From Flavobacterium circumlabens (lineage in GTDB: Bacteria > Bacteroidota > Bacteroidia > Flavobacteriales > Flavobacteriaceae), in assembly GCF_004345565.1 (NCBI RefSeq), contig NZ_SLWA01000010.1, positions 93,149 through 157,148 on the forward strand: a stretch of DNA of 64,000 nucleotides. Reading direction: 5' to 3'. The notes beneath the pieces are model-generated. The model searched no databases, was not told the origin of the DNA, and was given only the letters and a program-made list of their open reading frames with translations. A program made the position numbers and the translations under genes. Of this stretch, positions 14,688 to 23,305 are shown piece after piece (positions within the stretch are counted from its first letter, which is position 1; every line of letters begins with the position of its first letter).

Positions 14688-15830
14688 TTAAAGGATTTTT
14701 TTAATTCCCGGAATTTGCAAAAGCAATGCTCCCAAAACATAACTTGCGATCACTATTATCGGTGCAATGATAATGAATTTGAAGGCCGGATCGATTTGCC
14801 AGTTTCTGATCATTAACGTTAAGCCTACAATTACCAGCGGATGGAAGATATACACGACAAAATTACTGCGGGATAATTTAGTACGTAACCCGGAGGTGTG
14901 GTTCCAGCTTTTTCTTCCTTTTGTAAGAAATATGATTATGATTGAAAGTCCGATGCATTGTTCCCAAACGGCATACAACAGCGACTGCCAGTGAAATCCG
15001 CCTGAATACCACGAAACAGGCATGTCTAATTTTGCGCGGATCAGGAAAAATACGGGAAAGAACAACAAAAATAACCCTATTGATTGTTTCAGGTGTTTTC
15101 CGGTCTGGTCTGTGATCTGATCTAACCAATTGTTTCTGGCTGCCAGTATACCAATTATAAACAAGGAAATATATTGTGTAAAATGTCCTAATTGAAAACC
15201 AACCGGCTCCAAAACCCATCCAACCGGAAATACTATTCTGACGATAAAACTGATTGTTCCTAATACAACTGCAAATGCCAGCATTTTAAATACTCCTGGA
15301 GCGGGAATTGCTTTTTTAAAATCGGTTTTGACAAACTGCTGCACGAATACATAGAGCATCGTGAAAACCAACAATGCCGCTACGAACCACATTACCCCAA
15401 AATCGATCCAGCTGTCGTAGCCTGAAAGATATTGAAGAAAGGTAATATGATGCCCTTTTGCAAAATAATACACCAAATAGCTCAATATCGGAGAAAGTAC
15501 AAAGGAATAAAACAATAACGGTATTCCCAGCCTGACCAATCGGTCTGTAATGAATCTAGCGGTGCCTTTTTTGAGATAGGAGGACTCGGTAAAATAAGCG
15601 GCCAGCAGAAAGAAAAAGCCCATGAAAAAGGACTGGTTGATACTCACAAACATGGTCATTGGAACAAGTGCTGCAAAACAGCTTGTTTTCTGAACCCAAT
15701 ACCAGCCGCCTGAACCTCCGTAGGTAATAACGGTATGATGCAGAATGACCAATACCGTCAGTATTATTTTGATATTGTCTATGTATACTAATTTGTGTGA
15801 TGAAGCGGAAGTCGAAATTGCTGATGACAT
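14688..15830 (-). CDS. Acyltransferase-3 family integral membrane protein
   Basis: A 380-aa protein with about ten transmembrane segments. The start YIDNIKIILTVLVILHHT is typical of the acyltransferase-3 family (OafA, NodX, MdoC-like), where Asp and His near the end of the first helix are conserved. Such enzymes transfer acyl groups to sugars of surface polymers; the acceptor cannot be predicted. It lies 154 bp downstream of a LytTR regulator gene in the same direction. The C-terminal end contains KLSRSNFVVYIFHPLVIVGL, which carries the usual family YIFHP motif. Confidence 0.85.
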   Translation of the reverse strand: MSSAISTSASSHKLVYIDNIKIILTVLVILHHTVITYGGSGGWYWVQKTSCFAALVPMTMFVSINQSFFMGFFFLLAAYFTESSYLKKGTARFITDRLVRLGIPLLFYSFVLSPILSYLVYYFAKGHHITFLQYLSGYDSWIDFGVMWFVAALLVFTMLYVFVQQFVKTDFKKAIPAPGVFKMLAFAVVLGTISFIVRIVFPVGWVLEPVGFQLGHFTQYISLFIIGILAARNNWLDQITDQTGKHLKQSIGLFLLFFPVFFLIRAKLDMPVSWYSGGFHWQSLLYAVWEQCIGLSIIIIFLTKGRKSWNHTSGLRTKLSRSNFVVYIFHPLVIVGLTLMIRNWQIDPAFKFIIIAPIIVIASYVLGALLLQIPGIKKIL

Positions 15831-15984
15831 GATGGTTTGCTTTTACCGTTATTTTGCAACCGGCTATCGGTTGACTGCCGCAAACGTACAACAAGAAAAA
15901 GGCTTGTAACCCGGGGTTGTTATCAGCAACTAGCTTTTGTGATGAACAACAAGGTTAAGCTATATAATGCTGTCTGAGGCGTTG

Positions 15985-16863
15985 CTAACAGCTATTGAAA
16001 CTGTCCAGCTGTTTTCTGGAGACCGGGATTTTTTCGCTGGTATCGGCAAATGATAACAGATATCCTTGTGAATTTCCGGTGACTTTTTGAATACTGAACA
16101 TGTTGACTAAATAGGTTCTGTGGCATCTGAAAAAATGTGGGTAGGCCGAAATTTGCGTTTCAAATTGGGTGAGGGAAATTCTTTTTAATTCCGTTTCTAT
16201 TTTGTTATGGACTGACTTTGTTAATTCGATATAATTTCCGTCTGCTTTTACAAATAATAAATCGTCTATATTCAGACTAAAATCATCTTGCTTTACTTGT
16301 GTATTGATGAAAAGTATGGCTGGAATCTCTTTTTTATCGTGCTCTGTCTGGAGTGGCTGAAATTGAAGCACAAATGGTGCTCCTTTCTGTGATTGAAAAT
16401 AAAAACTTACCACTCTGAGAAAAAAGTAAAAGAAGATCCCGGCAATACAACAGTTTCTGATTTCTTCATATAAATAACGAAGCGACCAATTACCCGAGTT
16501 ATTGTAAATCAGATCACGCATTAAGAAACTGACCAAACCTGATAAAATAAGAAAACCTCCAATATTGAGATATTCTTTGAGCAAGTTCCAGTTATGAGAT
16601 TGATCTTTTCCTTTTCTGAAATAATTGACAATGGAGAAATAAACAACGAAAAGCAACGCAGGCGAAAAAGCATGCAAACCACAGATAAAAAAGTAATTCA
16701 TTTTATGCTCGGGTTCATACACTCCAAATGGGGTAAACAGCAAAAGAAAAACCAAGAGCGTAACAAAAACAACAACAGCACTTTTGAGCAAATTTGCAGG
16801 CTGAAATCTCAGGGGATATTCTATTTCTTTAAGTAAATGTTCGCTGTTGATGTAGAATGGCAT
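15985..16863 (-). CDS. LytTR-domain transcription regulator with membrane N-terminus
   Basis: A 292-aa protein. Four membrane helices occupy residues about 28-160. A LytTR DNA-binding domain follows (residues about 190-290): DLLFVKADGNYIEL, QFETQISAYPHFFRCHRTYLVN, and KIPVSRKQLD, all hallmark LytTR segments. There is no receiver domain, so the regulator is directly membrane-anchored. It is flanked by a 4-TM protein upstream and the acyltransferase downstream, all on the same strand, so it may control surface modification. Confidence 0.88.
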   Translation of the reverse strand: MPFYINSEHLLKEIEYPLRFQPANLLKSAVVVFVTLLVFLLLFTPFGVYEPEHKMNYFFICGLHAFSPALLFVVYFSIVNYFRKGKDQSHNWNLLKEYLNIGGFLILSGLVSFLMRDLIYNNSGNWSLRYLYEEIRNCCIAGIFFYFFLRVVSFYFQSQKGAPFVLQFQPLQTEHDKKEIPAILFINTQVKQDDFSLNIDDLLFVKADGNYIELTKSVHNKIETELKRISLTQFETQISAYPHFFRCHRTYLVNMFSIQKVTGNSQGYLLSFADTSEKIPVSRKQLDSFNSC

Positions 16864-16893
16864 AATGATAAACGTGCTTTCGGTTGCTTTTTA

Positions 16894-17301
16894 TTATACT
16901 CTGTTTTTGATATCGCTGATCACTCTTTCTTCCGTTGGCCTTAACGAAATAAGATATACAATTAATAGTATTCCAGCCAGCAGGAAATCAGGTTTCAGGA
17001 ACAATATGATAAAAGCAGCCCCTTCCAGAATTGCCCAGCGCATAATGGAAGCCGTTTGGTAAATGGGTAAGTTTTCTTCGGGTTTTAATTCTGGATCGGT
17101 CTGTTTTAATTGTAATTTGAACATAAAATTACTCGCCAACAAAGCTGCAATTGGTATGATGAGATAGATTACTGATGAGGAATCAATAGTTGGAATTTTC
17201 AGATGTGCCGTAGAAGGCTGTTCTACCAGAAAGTAAGCAATGCTCACTCCTGCACAGACGGCAAGATGAATGGTCTGCAGGATTTTTATTTTTTCTTTCA
17301 T
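16894..17301 (-). CDS. Small four-helix membrane protein of unknown function
   Basis: A 135-aa protein with about four hydrophobic segments (residues 10-25, 43-62, 85-103, 105-120). It lies 30 bp upstream of the LytTR regulator gene and is likely co-transcribed with it. No family recognised. Confidence 0.65.
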   Translation of the reverse strand: MKEKIKILQTIHLAVCAGVSIAYFLVEQPSTAHLKIPTIDSSSVIYLIIPIAALLASNFMFKLQLKQTDPELKPEENLPIYQTASIMRWAILEGAAFIILFLKPDFLLAGILLIVYLISLRPTEERVISDIKNRV

Positions 17302-17542
17302 TGAAGTTTTGGTTCTGTAGATTTTGTAAAACGAATATAGGAAATAAAACGAGAATTTGTTTTAAATGTCAATTGTGGGAGACTTCAGGTTTAAAAGTTT
17401 ATTTAAACTTATTTACATACTATAGAGAAATTTGTTGTTTAATAATTGAGTCCAAAAAAACAATTCTACTTGTAAAAATATAGTTTATATATTAGCACTT
17501 ACAAAAACGAAAAATCAACTTTAATTCATAAATTTTATACAT

Positions 17543-18055
17543 ATGATTAAACTTAAAAAAGTAATTATTATTGGTGTTGCCATATTATCCAGCTCTTGTA
17601 ATAAAAAAGATGAAGTTGTAAAGCCAAAGAAAGAGCATAATACAAATAAAAGAGATTTAGTTCTACACTATCATGAAAACTACTTTAAAAAGTTACGAAA
17701 AGAAATGGATAAAATAGAAATTTCTCTATATAAAATTAAAGATACTGATTCGCAGGACACTACCAAACTTGTTAGAATAGATAGAATTCTAGATGTAAAA
17801 AAAATAAAAGAATTTGATTCATTGTTTGATTCAACAAGAAACGGAGGATATTGCTGTTGTCCACAAACTCATTATATAATCGATTTATTCAAGCAAAAAA
17901 AAAGATTAAAAAGGTTCAATGTTGATACTTTAAGAGTAAAAGACAAAGCCTTTATTTTTGATACGAGTTATCAGACATCGTATATAATTCCTTTAAATGT
18001 CTGGAACAATTTCATAAGTGATTCCAGAGTAAACGCAAACAATCATTTACATTGA
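17543..18055 (+). CDS. Lipoprotein of unknown function with CCC motif
   Basis: A 170-aa protein with a lipobox (LSSSC, Cys19). The mature part is Lys-rich with a conspicuous triple cysteine (Cys104-106, in GYCCCPQTHY) and a C-terminal IIPLNVWNNF. Three adjacent Cys are rare in exported proteins and might bind a metal or form an unusual disulfide. No family recognised. The AT-rich gene appears isolated, with the tRNA-Arg unit next on the opposite strand. Confidence 0.65.
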   Translation: MIKLKKVIIIGVAILSSSCNKKDEVVKPKKEHNTNKRDLVLHYHENYFKKLRKEMDKIEISLYKIKDTDSQDTTKLVRIDRILDVKKIKEFDSLFDSTRNGGYCCCPQTHYIIDLFKQKKRLKRFNVDTLRVKDKAFIFDTSYQTSYIIPLNVWNNFISDSRVNANNHLH

Positions 18056-18158
18056 AAATTCCCGAAGGCACAATAAAGAGAATATTCTAAAGAGTTTATA
18101 ATTCTGCCCATTTAACCGCAAAACCATTCACCATTACTTTTATAAAAAGCCATAAAAA

Positions 18159-18185
18159 AAACCTATTTCATTACGAAATAGGTTT
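18159..18185 (-). terminator. Terminator of tRNA-Arg
   Basis: AAACCTATTTC pairs with GAAATAGGTTT; in the minus direction a run of T follows. It lies 4 bp after the tRNA 3' end. Confidence 0.85.
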
Positions 18186-18189
18186 TTAG

Positions 18190-18263
18190 TGACCGCGACA
18201 GGGTTCGAACCTGCAACCCTCAGAGTCGAAATCTGATATTCTATCCAGTTGAACTACGCAGTC
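18190..18263 (-). tRNA. tRNA-Arg (UCG anticodon)
   Basis: A 74-nt cloverleaf on the minus strand. The acceptor stem is GACTGCG with CGCGGTC, D-stem GTTC/GAAT, anticodon stem TCAGA/TCTGA with loop TTTCGAC (anticodon TCG), and the T-arm has GGTTCGAACC. The discriminator is A and CCA is not encoded. It should read CGN arginine codons, mainly CGA. Confidence 0.95.
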
Positions 18264-18343
18264 AATATTGTGAAAATTTCAATTTTTTTAAAACCCAAAT
18301 CCCAAGTTGGAATTTGGATTTTTCTATTTTTTTGAAATTTCTA

Positions 18344-18793
18344 CTAAACTAATAATTTCTTAACGATTGTAGAAATTGTTTTTCCTTCAGCAGTTCCGCC
18401 TAATTGTGCAGAAGCTAATCCCATAACCTTACCCATTGAAGCAATTCCTGAAGCTCCGGTTTCAGCAATAATTTTAGCAATTACAGCTTCTACTTCTTCT
18501 TCGCTTAATTGTGCAGGTAAGAATTTCTCGATTACAGCAATCTGAGCCAATTCAGGTTCTGCTAAGTCAGGACGATTTTGTTCTGTAAAAATTCTGGCGC
18601 TTTCTTTACGTGTTTTTACTAATCGCTGCAATAATTTAACTTCATCGTCTTCCGTTAATTCTTCTTTAGATCCGGAAGCCGTTGCTGCCAGTAACATTTC
18701 AGATTTAATGGCTCTTAATGCTTCTAATGCTACGGTATCTTTTGCTCTCATGGCTGTTTTAATCTCATCCATGATTTGTATTTGTAAACTCAT
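18344..18793 (-). CDS. GatB/YqeY-domain protein
   Basis: A 149-aa protein that matches the YqeY family over its full length: MSLQIQIMDEIKTAMRAKD, LEALRAIKSEML, EFLPAQLSEEEVEAVI and GSIMGKVMG-like (ASMGKVMGLASAQLGG). YqeY resembles the tRNA-binding tail of GatB and is thought to bind tRNA. It lies after ftsZ in the same direction, a position conserved in Bacteroidetes, but a terminator between them (19030-19063) separates the units. Confidence 0.9.
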   Translation of the reverse strand: MSLQIQIMDEIKTAMRAKDTVALEALRAIKSEMLLAATASGSKEELTEDDEVKLLQRLVKTRKESARIFTEQNRPDLAEPELAQIAVIEKFLPAQLSEEEVEAVIAKIIAETGASGIASMGKVMGLASAQLGGTAEGKTISTIVKKLLV

Positions 18794-18942
18794 TTTGTTC
18801 TTTTATTTAAATAAGCAGCAACGCTTATCGATTGATTATTTATCTGAAATTATAACTTCTGTAATACCTTAATCATTTGTCTGGCTGAGTCCATTCGGCT
18901 TTGCTCAGGATAAACTTAGTCGAAGCCTTTTTAGGTAATTAA

Positions 18943-18966
18943 CCTTCGACTTCGCTCAGGGTGACA
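18943..18966. repeat. 24-bp dispersed repeat (copy 1)
   Basis: CCTTCGACTTCGCTCAGGGTGACA (split as CCTTCGACTTCG and CTCAGGGTGACA) occurs here and, as its exact reverse complement, at 37642-37665. A diverged inverted version is nearby at 18898-18927. Such repeats are scattered in Flavobacterium intergenic regions. Confidence 0.7.
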
Positions 18967-19029
18967 ATATTTGTTAAATATAAACACTTTTAAAGTCAAA
19001 TTTCTAAATTCTGTGCGAAGATAAAAAAA

Positions 19030-19063
19030 ATAACCCGAAAATTAAATCCAATTTTCGGGTTAT
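19030..19063 (-). terminator. Terminator of ftsZ, end of the dcw unit
   Basis: ATAACCCGAAAATT pairs with AATTTTCGGGTTAT (14 bp) around AAATCC, followed in the minus direction by a T-rich tract. Confidence 0.9.
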
Positions 19064-19084
19064 CCTGATATTGTGATTCTAATA

Positions 19085-21070
19085 TTAATCTACGTTATCG
19101 TGCAAAAATGAATTATTTGAACGCAATTGCAAATCATTATTACTGTCAGTACCCACAGAGATTCTTGAATTGGTTGTATTTGACTGTGTATTTGAAAGAT
19201 CGATACCTAATCTTTTGTAAGCAGGTTCTTTTTCAAGTTCATCAATTCTGGAAACATTATTATGGAATTTATAATTAAATTCTTTTAGTTTCTTTCTTCT
19301 TTCTTCCGCTCTCAGACGTAACGTTTCTTCGATTGTCAATTCCAGCGGGGAAACATGATCTGTTGTTGTAAAAGCTGGCTCCTGAGCAAAATCAACTCTT
19401 GGTTTCAACGTAATATTCAGTTCTTCAGGAACAACGTCTTCAATTACTTTTTCAGCCGGTTTTGAAGTGATCAGTTCGTTTTCAACTTCCATGTATTCTT
19501 CCAGCGAATATTTGATGATTCCGTTATCCGAAAGTTCCGTTACCGGAACAAACTGTACCGGATCGTTTACTTTGATATTACGGGTATCACTTGTCAATTC
19601 GAACAGAATCTTATTGTCTTCAAAAACTGCCGGTTCTTTTTTCACTTCCGGTTCTGCTCTGAAAAGAGGCAAATCGAATGAAAAAGTGGTTTGTTCTTCT
19701 TTTTCGAAAACTCTTTGCTGAACAGGTTTTATTTCCTGAAAAGCGGGAACTTCCGGCGTAGAAATTTTAAAATCGATGTCGGTAATTGGCGAAACAATTT
19801 CAAAAGTCACATCAAGGTTTTTGATAAACTCTGACATTACCACTAATTCTTCCTGATTCATTGTCGGAGCAACAGCCACCGGAGTAACCGGAGGAGCTAT
19901 TACGGGAGCAACCGTATCTTCCATCAACTCAAAAACAATCTTTTGTTCTGATGAAGCACTAGTTGTTTCTGCATTTAAATCAAAAGAAGTTAGCGTTCTG
20001 TTCGTTAAATTATGAACGCTTCTTTGCTCATCTTCTAACGTATGAATGATTTTTTTAGGTTCTGTATTTACAATTTCGTTTTGCTGTTCAACATCAAAAC
20101 CTGTCGCAATAATTGTCACGGCAATAGCTTCACCAAGAGTTTCGTCTTCACCAACTCCCATGATAATATTAGCGTTAAATCCGGCTTCAGCCTGAATGTG
20201 GTCGTTGATTTCTCCGATCTCATCCAATGTAATCTCATCTGATCCAGAAACGATAAGCAACAATACGTTTTTGGCTCCTGTAATTTTGTTGTCGTTTAAC
20301 AACGGAGAATCCAATGCAGAAATAATTGCATCTTTTGCTCTGTTTTCACCTTCGGCAACAGAAGATCCCATGATCGCTGTTCCACTGTTTGACAAAACAG
20401 TTTTAGCATCACGTAAATCGATATTTTGAGTATAGTGGTGCGTTATCACTTCAGCAATACCTCTTGAGGCTGTTGCCAAAACTTCATCTGCTTTTGAGAA
20501 TCCTGCTTTAAAGCCAAGATTTCCGTATACTTCTCTTAATTTATTATTATTGATTACAATTAGTGAATCGACCTGCTTACGCAATTTTTCGATTCCTAAA
20601 AGCGCTTGTTCCTGACGCACTTTCCCTTCAAACTGAAAAGGAATTGTTACGATACCAACAGTCAGGATCTCTCTTTCTTTGGCCAGTTGTGCAATTACCG
20701 GAGCTGCACCAGTACCTGTTCCTCCACCCATACCAGCGGTAATAAATACCATCTTAGTACCACGGTCTAACATTTTTTCGATATCGGCGATACTTTCAAT
20801 AGCAGACTGCTGTCCTACGTCAGGATTTGCTCCTGCTCCAAGACCTTCGGTTAAGTTCATACCTAACTGAATTTTATTTGGTACAGCACTATTTTGAAGT
20901 GCTTGTGAGTCTGTATTACAAACGATAAAATCTACCCCTTTAATACCTTGCTTGAACATGTGGTTGATTGCGTTACTTCCGCCTCCGCCTACACCTATTA
21001 CTTTGATTACATTTGATTGGTTTTTCGGTAAATCAAATGAAATACTTCCAAATTCTGAGTTGCTCATCAT
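19085..21070 (-). CDS. ftsZ: Cell division protein FtsZ with long C-terminal extension
   Basis: A 661-aa tubulin homologue that polymerises into the Z ring. The GTPase part is residues about 1-330, with GVGGGGSNAINHM near the start and the tubulin signature GGGTGTG at residues 115-121. Residues about 340-660 are a long, low-complexity linker rich in E, V and P, ending in a tail conserved only loosely. Total length is nearly double that of E. coli FtsZ, as is common in Flavobacteria. It follows ftsA by 84 bp and is the last gene of the dcw cluster. Confidence 0.97.
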   Translation of the reverse strand: MMSNSEFGSISFDLPKNQSNVIKVIGVGGGGSNAINHMFKQGIKGVDFIVCNTDSQALQNSAVPNKIQLGMNLTEGLGAGANPDVGQQSAIESIADIEKMLDRGTKMVFITAGMGGGTGTGAAPVIAQLAKEREILTVGIVTIPFQFEGKVRQEQALLGIEKLRKQVDSLIVINNNKLREVYGNLGFKAGFSKADEVLATASRGIAEVITHHYTQNIDLRDAKTVLSNSGTAIMGSSVAEGENRAKDAIISALDSPLLNDNKITGAKNVLLLIVSGSDEITLDEIGEINDHIQAEAGFNANIIMGVGEDETLGEAIAVTIIATGFDVEQQNEIVNTEPKKIIHTLEDEQRSVHNLTNRTLTSFDLNAETTSASSEQKIVFELMEDTVAPVIAPPVTPVAVAPTMNQEELVVMSEFIKNLDVTFEIVSPITDIDFKISTPEVPAFQEIKPVQQRVFEKEEQTTFSFDLPLFRAEPEVKKEPAVFEDNKILFELTSDTRNIKVNDPVQFVPVTELSDNGIIKYSLEEYMEVENELITSKPAEKVIEDVVPEELNITLKPRVDFAQEPAFTTTDHVSPLELTIEETLRLRAEERRKKLKEFNYKFHNNVSRIDELEKEPAYKRLGIDLSNTQSNTTNSRISVGTDSNNDLQLRSNNSFLHDNVD

Positions 21071-21154
21071 CTTTTTGGTTTTGAAATTCTTATTAAATAC
21101 ATTTTTTACTTCTTGACTTGGGGCAAAAAGTAATCCTTTTCGTTTCTTATTCTT

Positions 21155-22576
21155 TTATTCTGCGTTATCTAAAAAATCTTTGATTTTATCGACATAGCGA
21201 TCAAAAAATGATCTTCTTATTTTTGTTTCGGTAGATTCTTCCTGGCTCACGGCATTACTGACTTCTCTGTGATTCTCGAAAGTTTCTACTCTTTCAACGT
21301 AGTTTTCCTCCACTTCGTATCGCTGCTGTACAGGTTGCTGCGGCGAAGCGTTAACATTTCTGTACACCACTTTCGGCTGCTCGTTTACAAGTTCCATTCT
21401 AACAGCACTTTGTGTACTATTTTCGATACTATTCATGACAAGTCCAACTGCTGTTGCAAATAACGGACTTGAAATTTCTTCGCTTGAATTCCCTGCCAGA
21501 TGCTCATTTGGATATCCGATTCTGGTATCCATTCCTGTGATATACTCTACTAACTGTTTAATATGTTTCAGCTGAGCACCACCGCCAGTAAGCACAATTC
21601 CTGCAATTAATTTTTTACGCGGATCTTCGTGTCCATATGCTTTAATTTCAGCAAAAACCTGCTCTACAATTTCTACCACACGGGCATGTATAATTTTAGA
21701 TAAATTTTTAAGCGAAATCTCTTTCGGCTCTCTTCCTCTTAAACCCGGAATAGAAACAATTTCGTTGTCTCTGTTTTCTCCCGGCCATGCTGATCCGAAT
21801 TTTATTTTTAAAAGCTCTGCCTGCTTTTCTATAATCGAACATCCTTCCTTGATATCTTCTGTAATCACATTTCCTCCGAAAGGAATTACGGCAGTATGAC
21901 GAATGATACCATCTTTAAAAATGGCCAAATCTGTTGTTCCGCCACCGATATCGATAAGTGCTACACCCGCTTCTTTTTCTTCCTGGCTTAAAACCGCATC
22001 AGCAGAAGCTAACGGTTCTAATGTTAATCCTGACAATTCAATTCCGGAACTCTGAATACATCTTCCGACGTTTCTGATAGAAGAGGCCTGCCCTACTACT
22101 ACGTGAAAACTGGATTCCAGTCTTCCACCGTACATTCCGATAGGTTCTTTAATTTCAGACTGCCCGTCGATTTTGAATTCCTGTGGCAAAACGTGAATAA
22201 TTTCTTCTCCCGGTAACATGGCTAATTTATTGACCTGGTCAATTAAAAGCTGAATATCATTTTCGCCGATTACTTCTTCCGGATTACTACGGCTGATATA
22301 ATCTGTATGCTGAATACTTCTGATGTGCTGTCCGGCAATACCAACAACTACATCTTTTATTTTATAACCTGAATTGTTTTCTGCTTCAAGTATTGCTTGC
22401 TGAATGGATTGAATGGTTTGCGTGATGTTGTTTACAACTCCTCTCGCAACTCCTAAACTTTTGGATTTACCAATACCCAAAATTTCCAGCTTTCCATACT
22501 CGTTCTTCTTGCCGATCATGGCAACTATCTTTGTCGTTCCAATATCTAGACCTACTGCAATGTTATCTTTTTCCAT
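21155..22576 (-). CDS. ftsA: Cell division protein FtsA
   Basis: A 473-aa actin-like ATPase that tethers FtsZ filaments to the membrane. The start IAVGLDIGTTKIVAMIG is the actin-like phosphate-1 motif, ALIDIGGGTTDLAIF the second, and IVLTGGGAQLKHIKQLV the adenosine motif. The C-terminal RSFFDRYVDKIKDFLDNAE is a likely amphipathic membrane-targeting helix. It begins 6 bp after the ftsQ stop, so the pair is co-transcribed. Confidence 0.97.
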   Translation of the reverse strand: MEKDNIAVGLDIGTTKIVAMIGKKNEYGKLEILGIGKSKSLGVARGVVNNITQTIQSIQQAILEAENNSGYKIKDVVVGIAGQHIRSIQHTDYISRSNPEEVIGENDIQLLIDQVNKLAMLPGEEIIHVLPQEFKIDGQSEIKEPIGMYGGRLESSFHVVVGQASSIRNVGRCIQSSGIELSGLTLEPLASADAVLSQEEKEAGVALIDIGGGTTDLAIFKDGIIRHTAVIPFGGNVITEDIKEGCSIIEKQAELLKIKFGSAWPGENRDNEIVSIPGLRGREPKEISLKNLSKIIHARVVEIVEQVFAEIKAYGHEDPRKKLIAGIVLTGGGAQLKHIKQLVEYITGMDTRIGYPNEHLAGNSSEEISSPLFATAVGLVMNSIENSTQSAVRMELVNEQPKVVYRNVNASPQQPVQQRYEVEENYVERVETFENHREVSNAVSQEESTETKIRRSFFDRYVDKIKDFLDNAE

Positions 22577-22582
22577 TTTCTA

Positions 22583-23305
22583 TTATTTTGTGCAAACTAC
22601 TTGTTCCGTAAACCTAAGGTCAATTTTTTTGTAATTGTATAACGAACTATCTAAAACTGCTTTTTGAAAAAAGGCTTTATAGTTTCTGAATTTCTTATCA
22701 ACATTCATCGTTCTGCCAAAATCGATGAAGTAATTATAATTTCTGTTAAACATTTTTAAGCTGCCATTAGGCATAATTTGAATTGCAATGATGTTTTTTT
22801 TCAAAAACGCATCGTCATAAATTGTGCGAAACAGCGTAGCTAAATCTTCGTTATTTTTTTCATTTATTGCCCCGGAAACAAGCGGAACCCGAGCCGTAAA
22901 ATTGTCCGACAAAGGCATTTTATTTCCCTCATAGTCAATATAAAAAGACCGGTCACCATCGTAAACACGGGCGATCGGAGTCTTCTGTTTTACTACCGCT
23001 TTCAGAACACCATCGATACTTACAAAAACGTCTGACTTCTCAATCATGTCCTGCGTATCGAGGTTTTTTTCTATCTTATTCAAATCTACTTCATCTTTTC
23101 GGATACTGGAAGCGTCTGTTTTATTTTCTATCAACAATTTATTAACCGTTTCAGGCTTTACAAACAGCGTATTTTCTCCTACAAAAACAACAGCAGATTT
23201 CTTTAATTTCCGATTCCCGTTTCGATGCTGGGCAAACGAATACAGAAAAAGTACCAGCCCAAAAATGAGAATTAACCGAATATTTGTCCAATTAAATATT
23301 TTCAT
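22583..23305 (-). CDS. ftsQ: Cell division protein FtsQ
   Basis: A 240-aa single-pass membrane protein (transmembrane segment at about 8-25) with a periplasmic part that links the early and late divisome. A POTRA-like region follows the membrane segment; DVFVSIDGVLKAVVKQKTPIARV and FYIDYEGNKMPL are characteristic of the Bacteroidetes FtsQ group. It overlaps murC by 14 bp, indicating translational coupling. Confidence 0.92.
   Translation of the reverse strand: MKIFNWTNIRLILIFGLVLFLYSFAQHRNGNRKLKKSAVVFVGENTLFVKPETVNKLLIENKTDASSIRKDEVDLNKIEKNLDTQDMIEKSDVFVSIDGVLKAVVKQKTPIARVYDGDRSFYIDYEGNKMPLSDNFTARVPLVSGAINEKNNEDLATLFRTIYDDAFLKKNIIAIQIMPNGSLKMFNRNYNYFIDFGRTMNVDKKFRNYKAFFQKAVLDSSLYNYKKIDLRFTEQVVCTK

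Noticed and set aside
15985..16863. Histidine kinase partner for the LytTR regulator
   Set aside because: There is no kinase domain in the membrane part and no kinase gene nearby.
17301..17483. 60-codon plus-strand frame with Cys-rich start
   Set aside because: It overlaps the promoter region of the divergent gene, has no ribosome binding site and the Cys are due to an AT-rich stretch. No support as a gene.
19085..21070. Fusion of ftsZ with an unrelated domain
   Set aside because: The C-terminal 320 residues are low complexity without a domain signature and this length is normal for Flavobacterium FtsZ.
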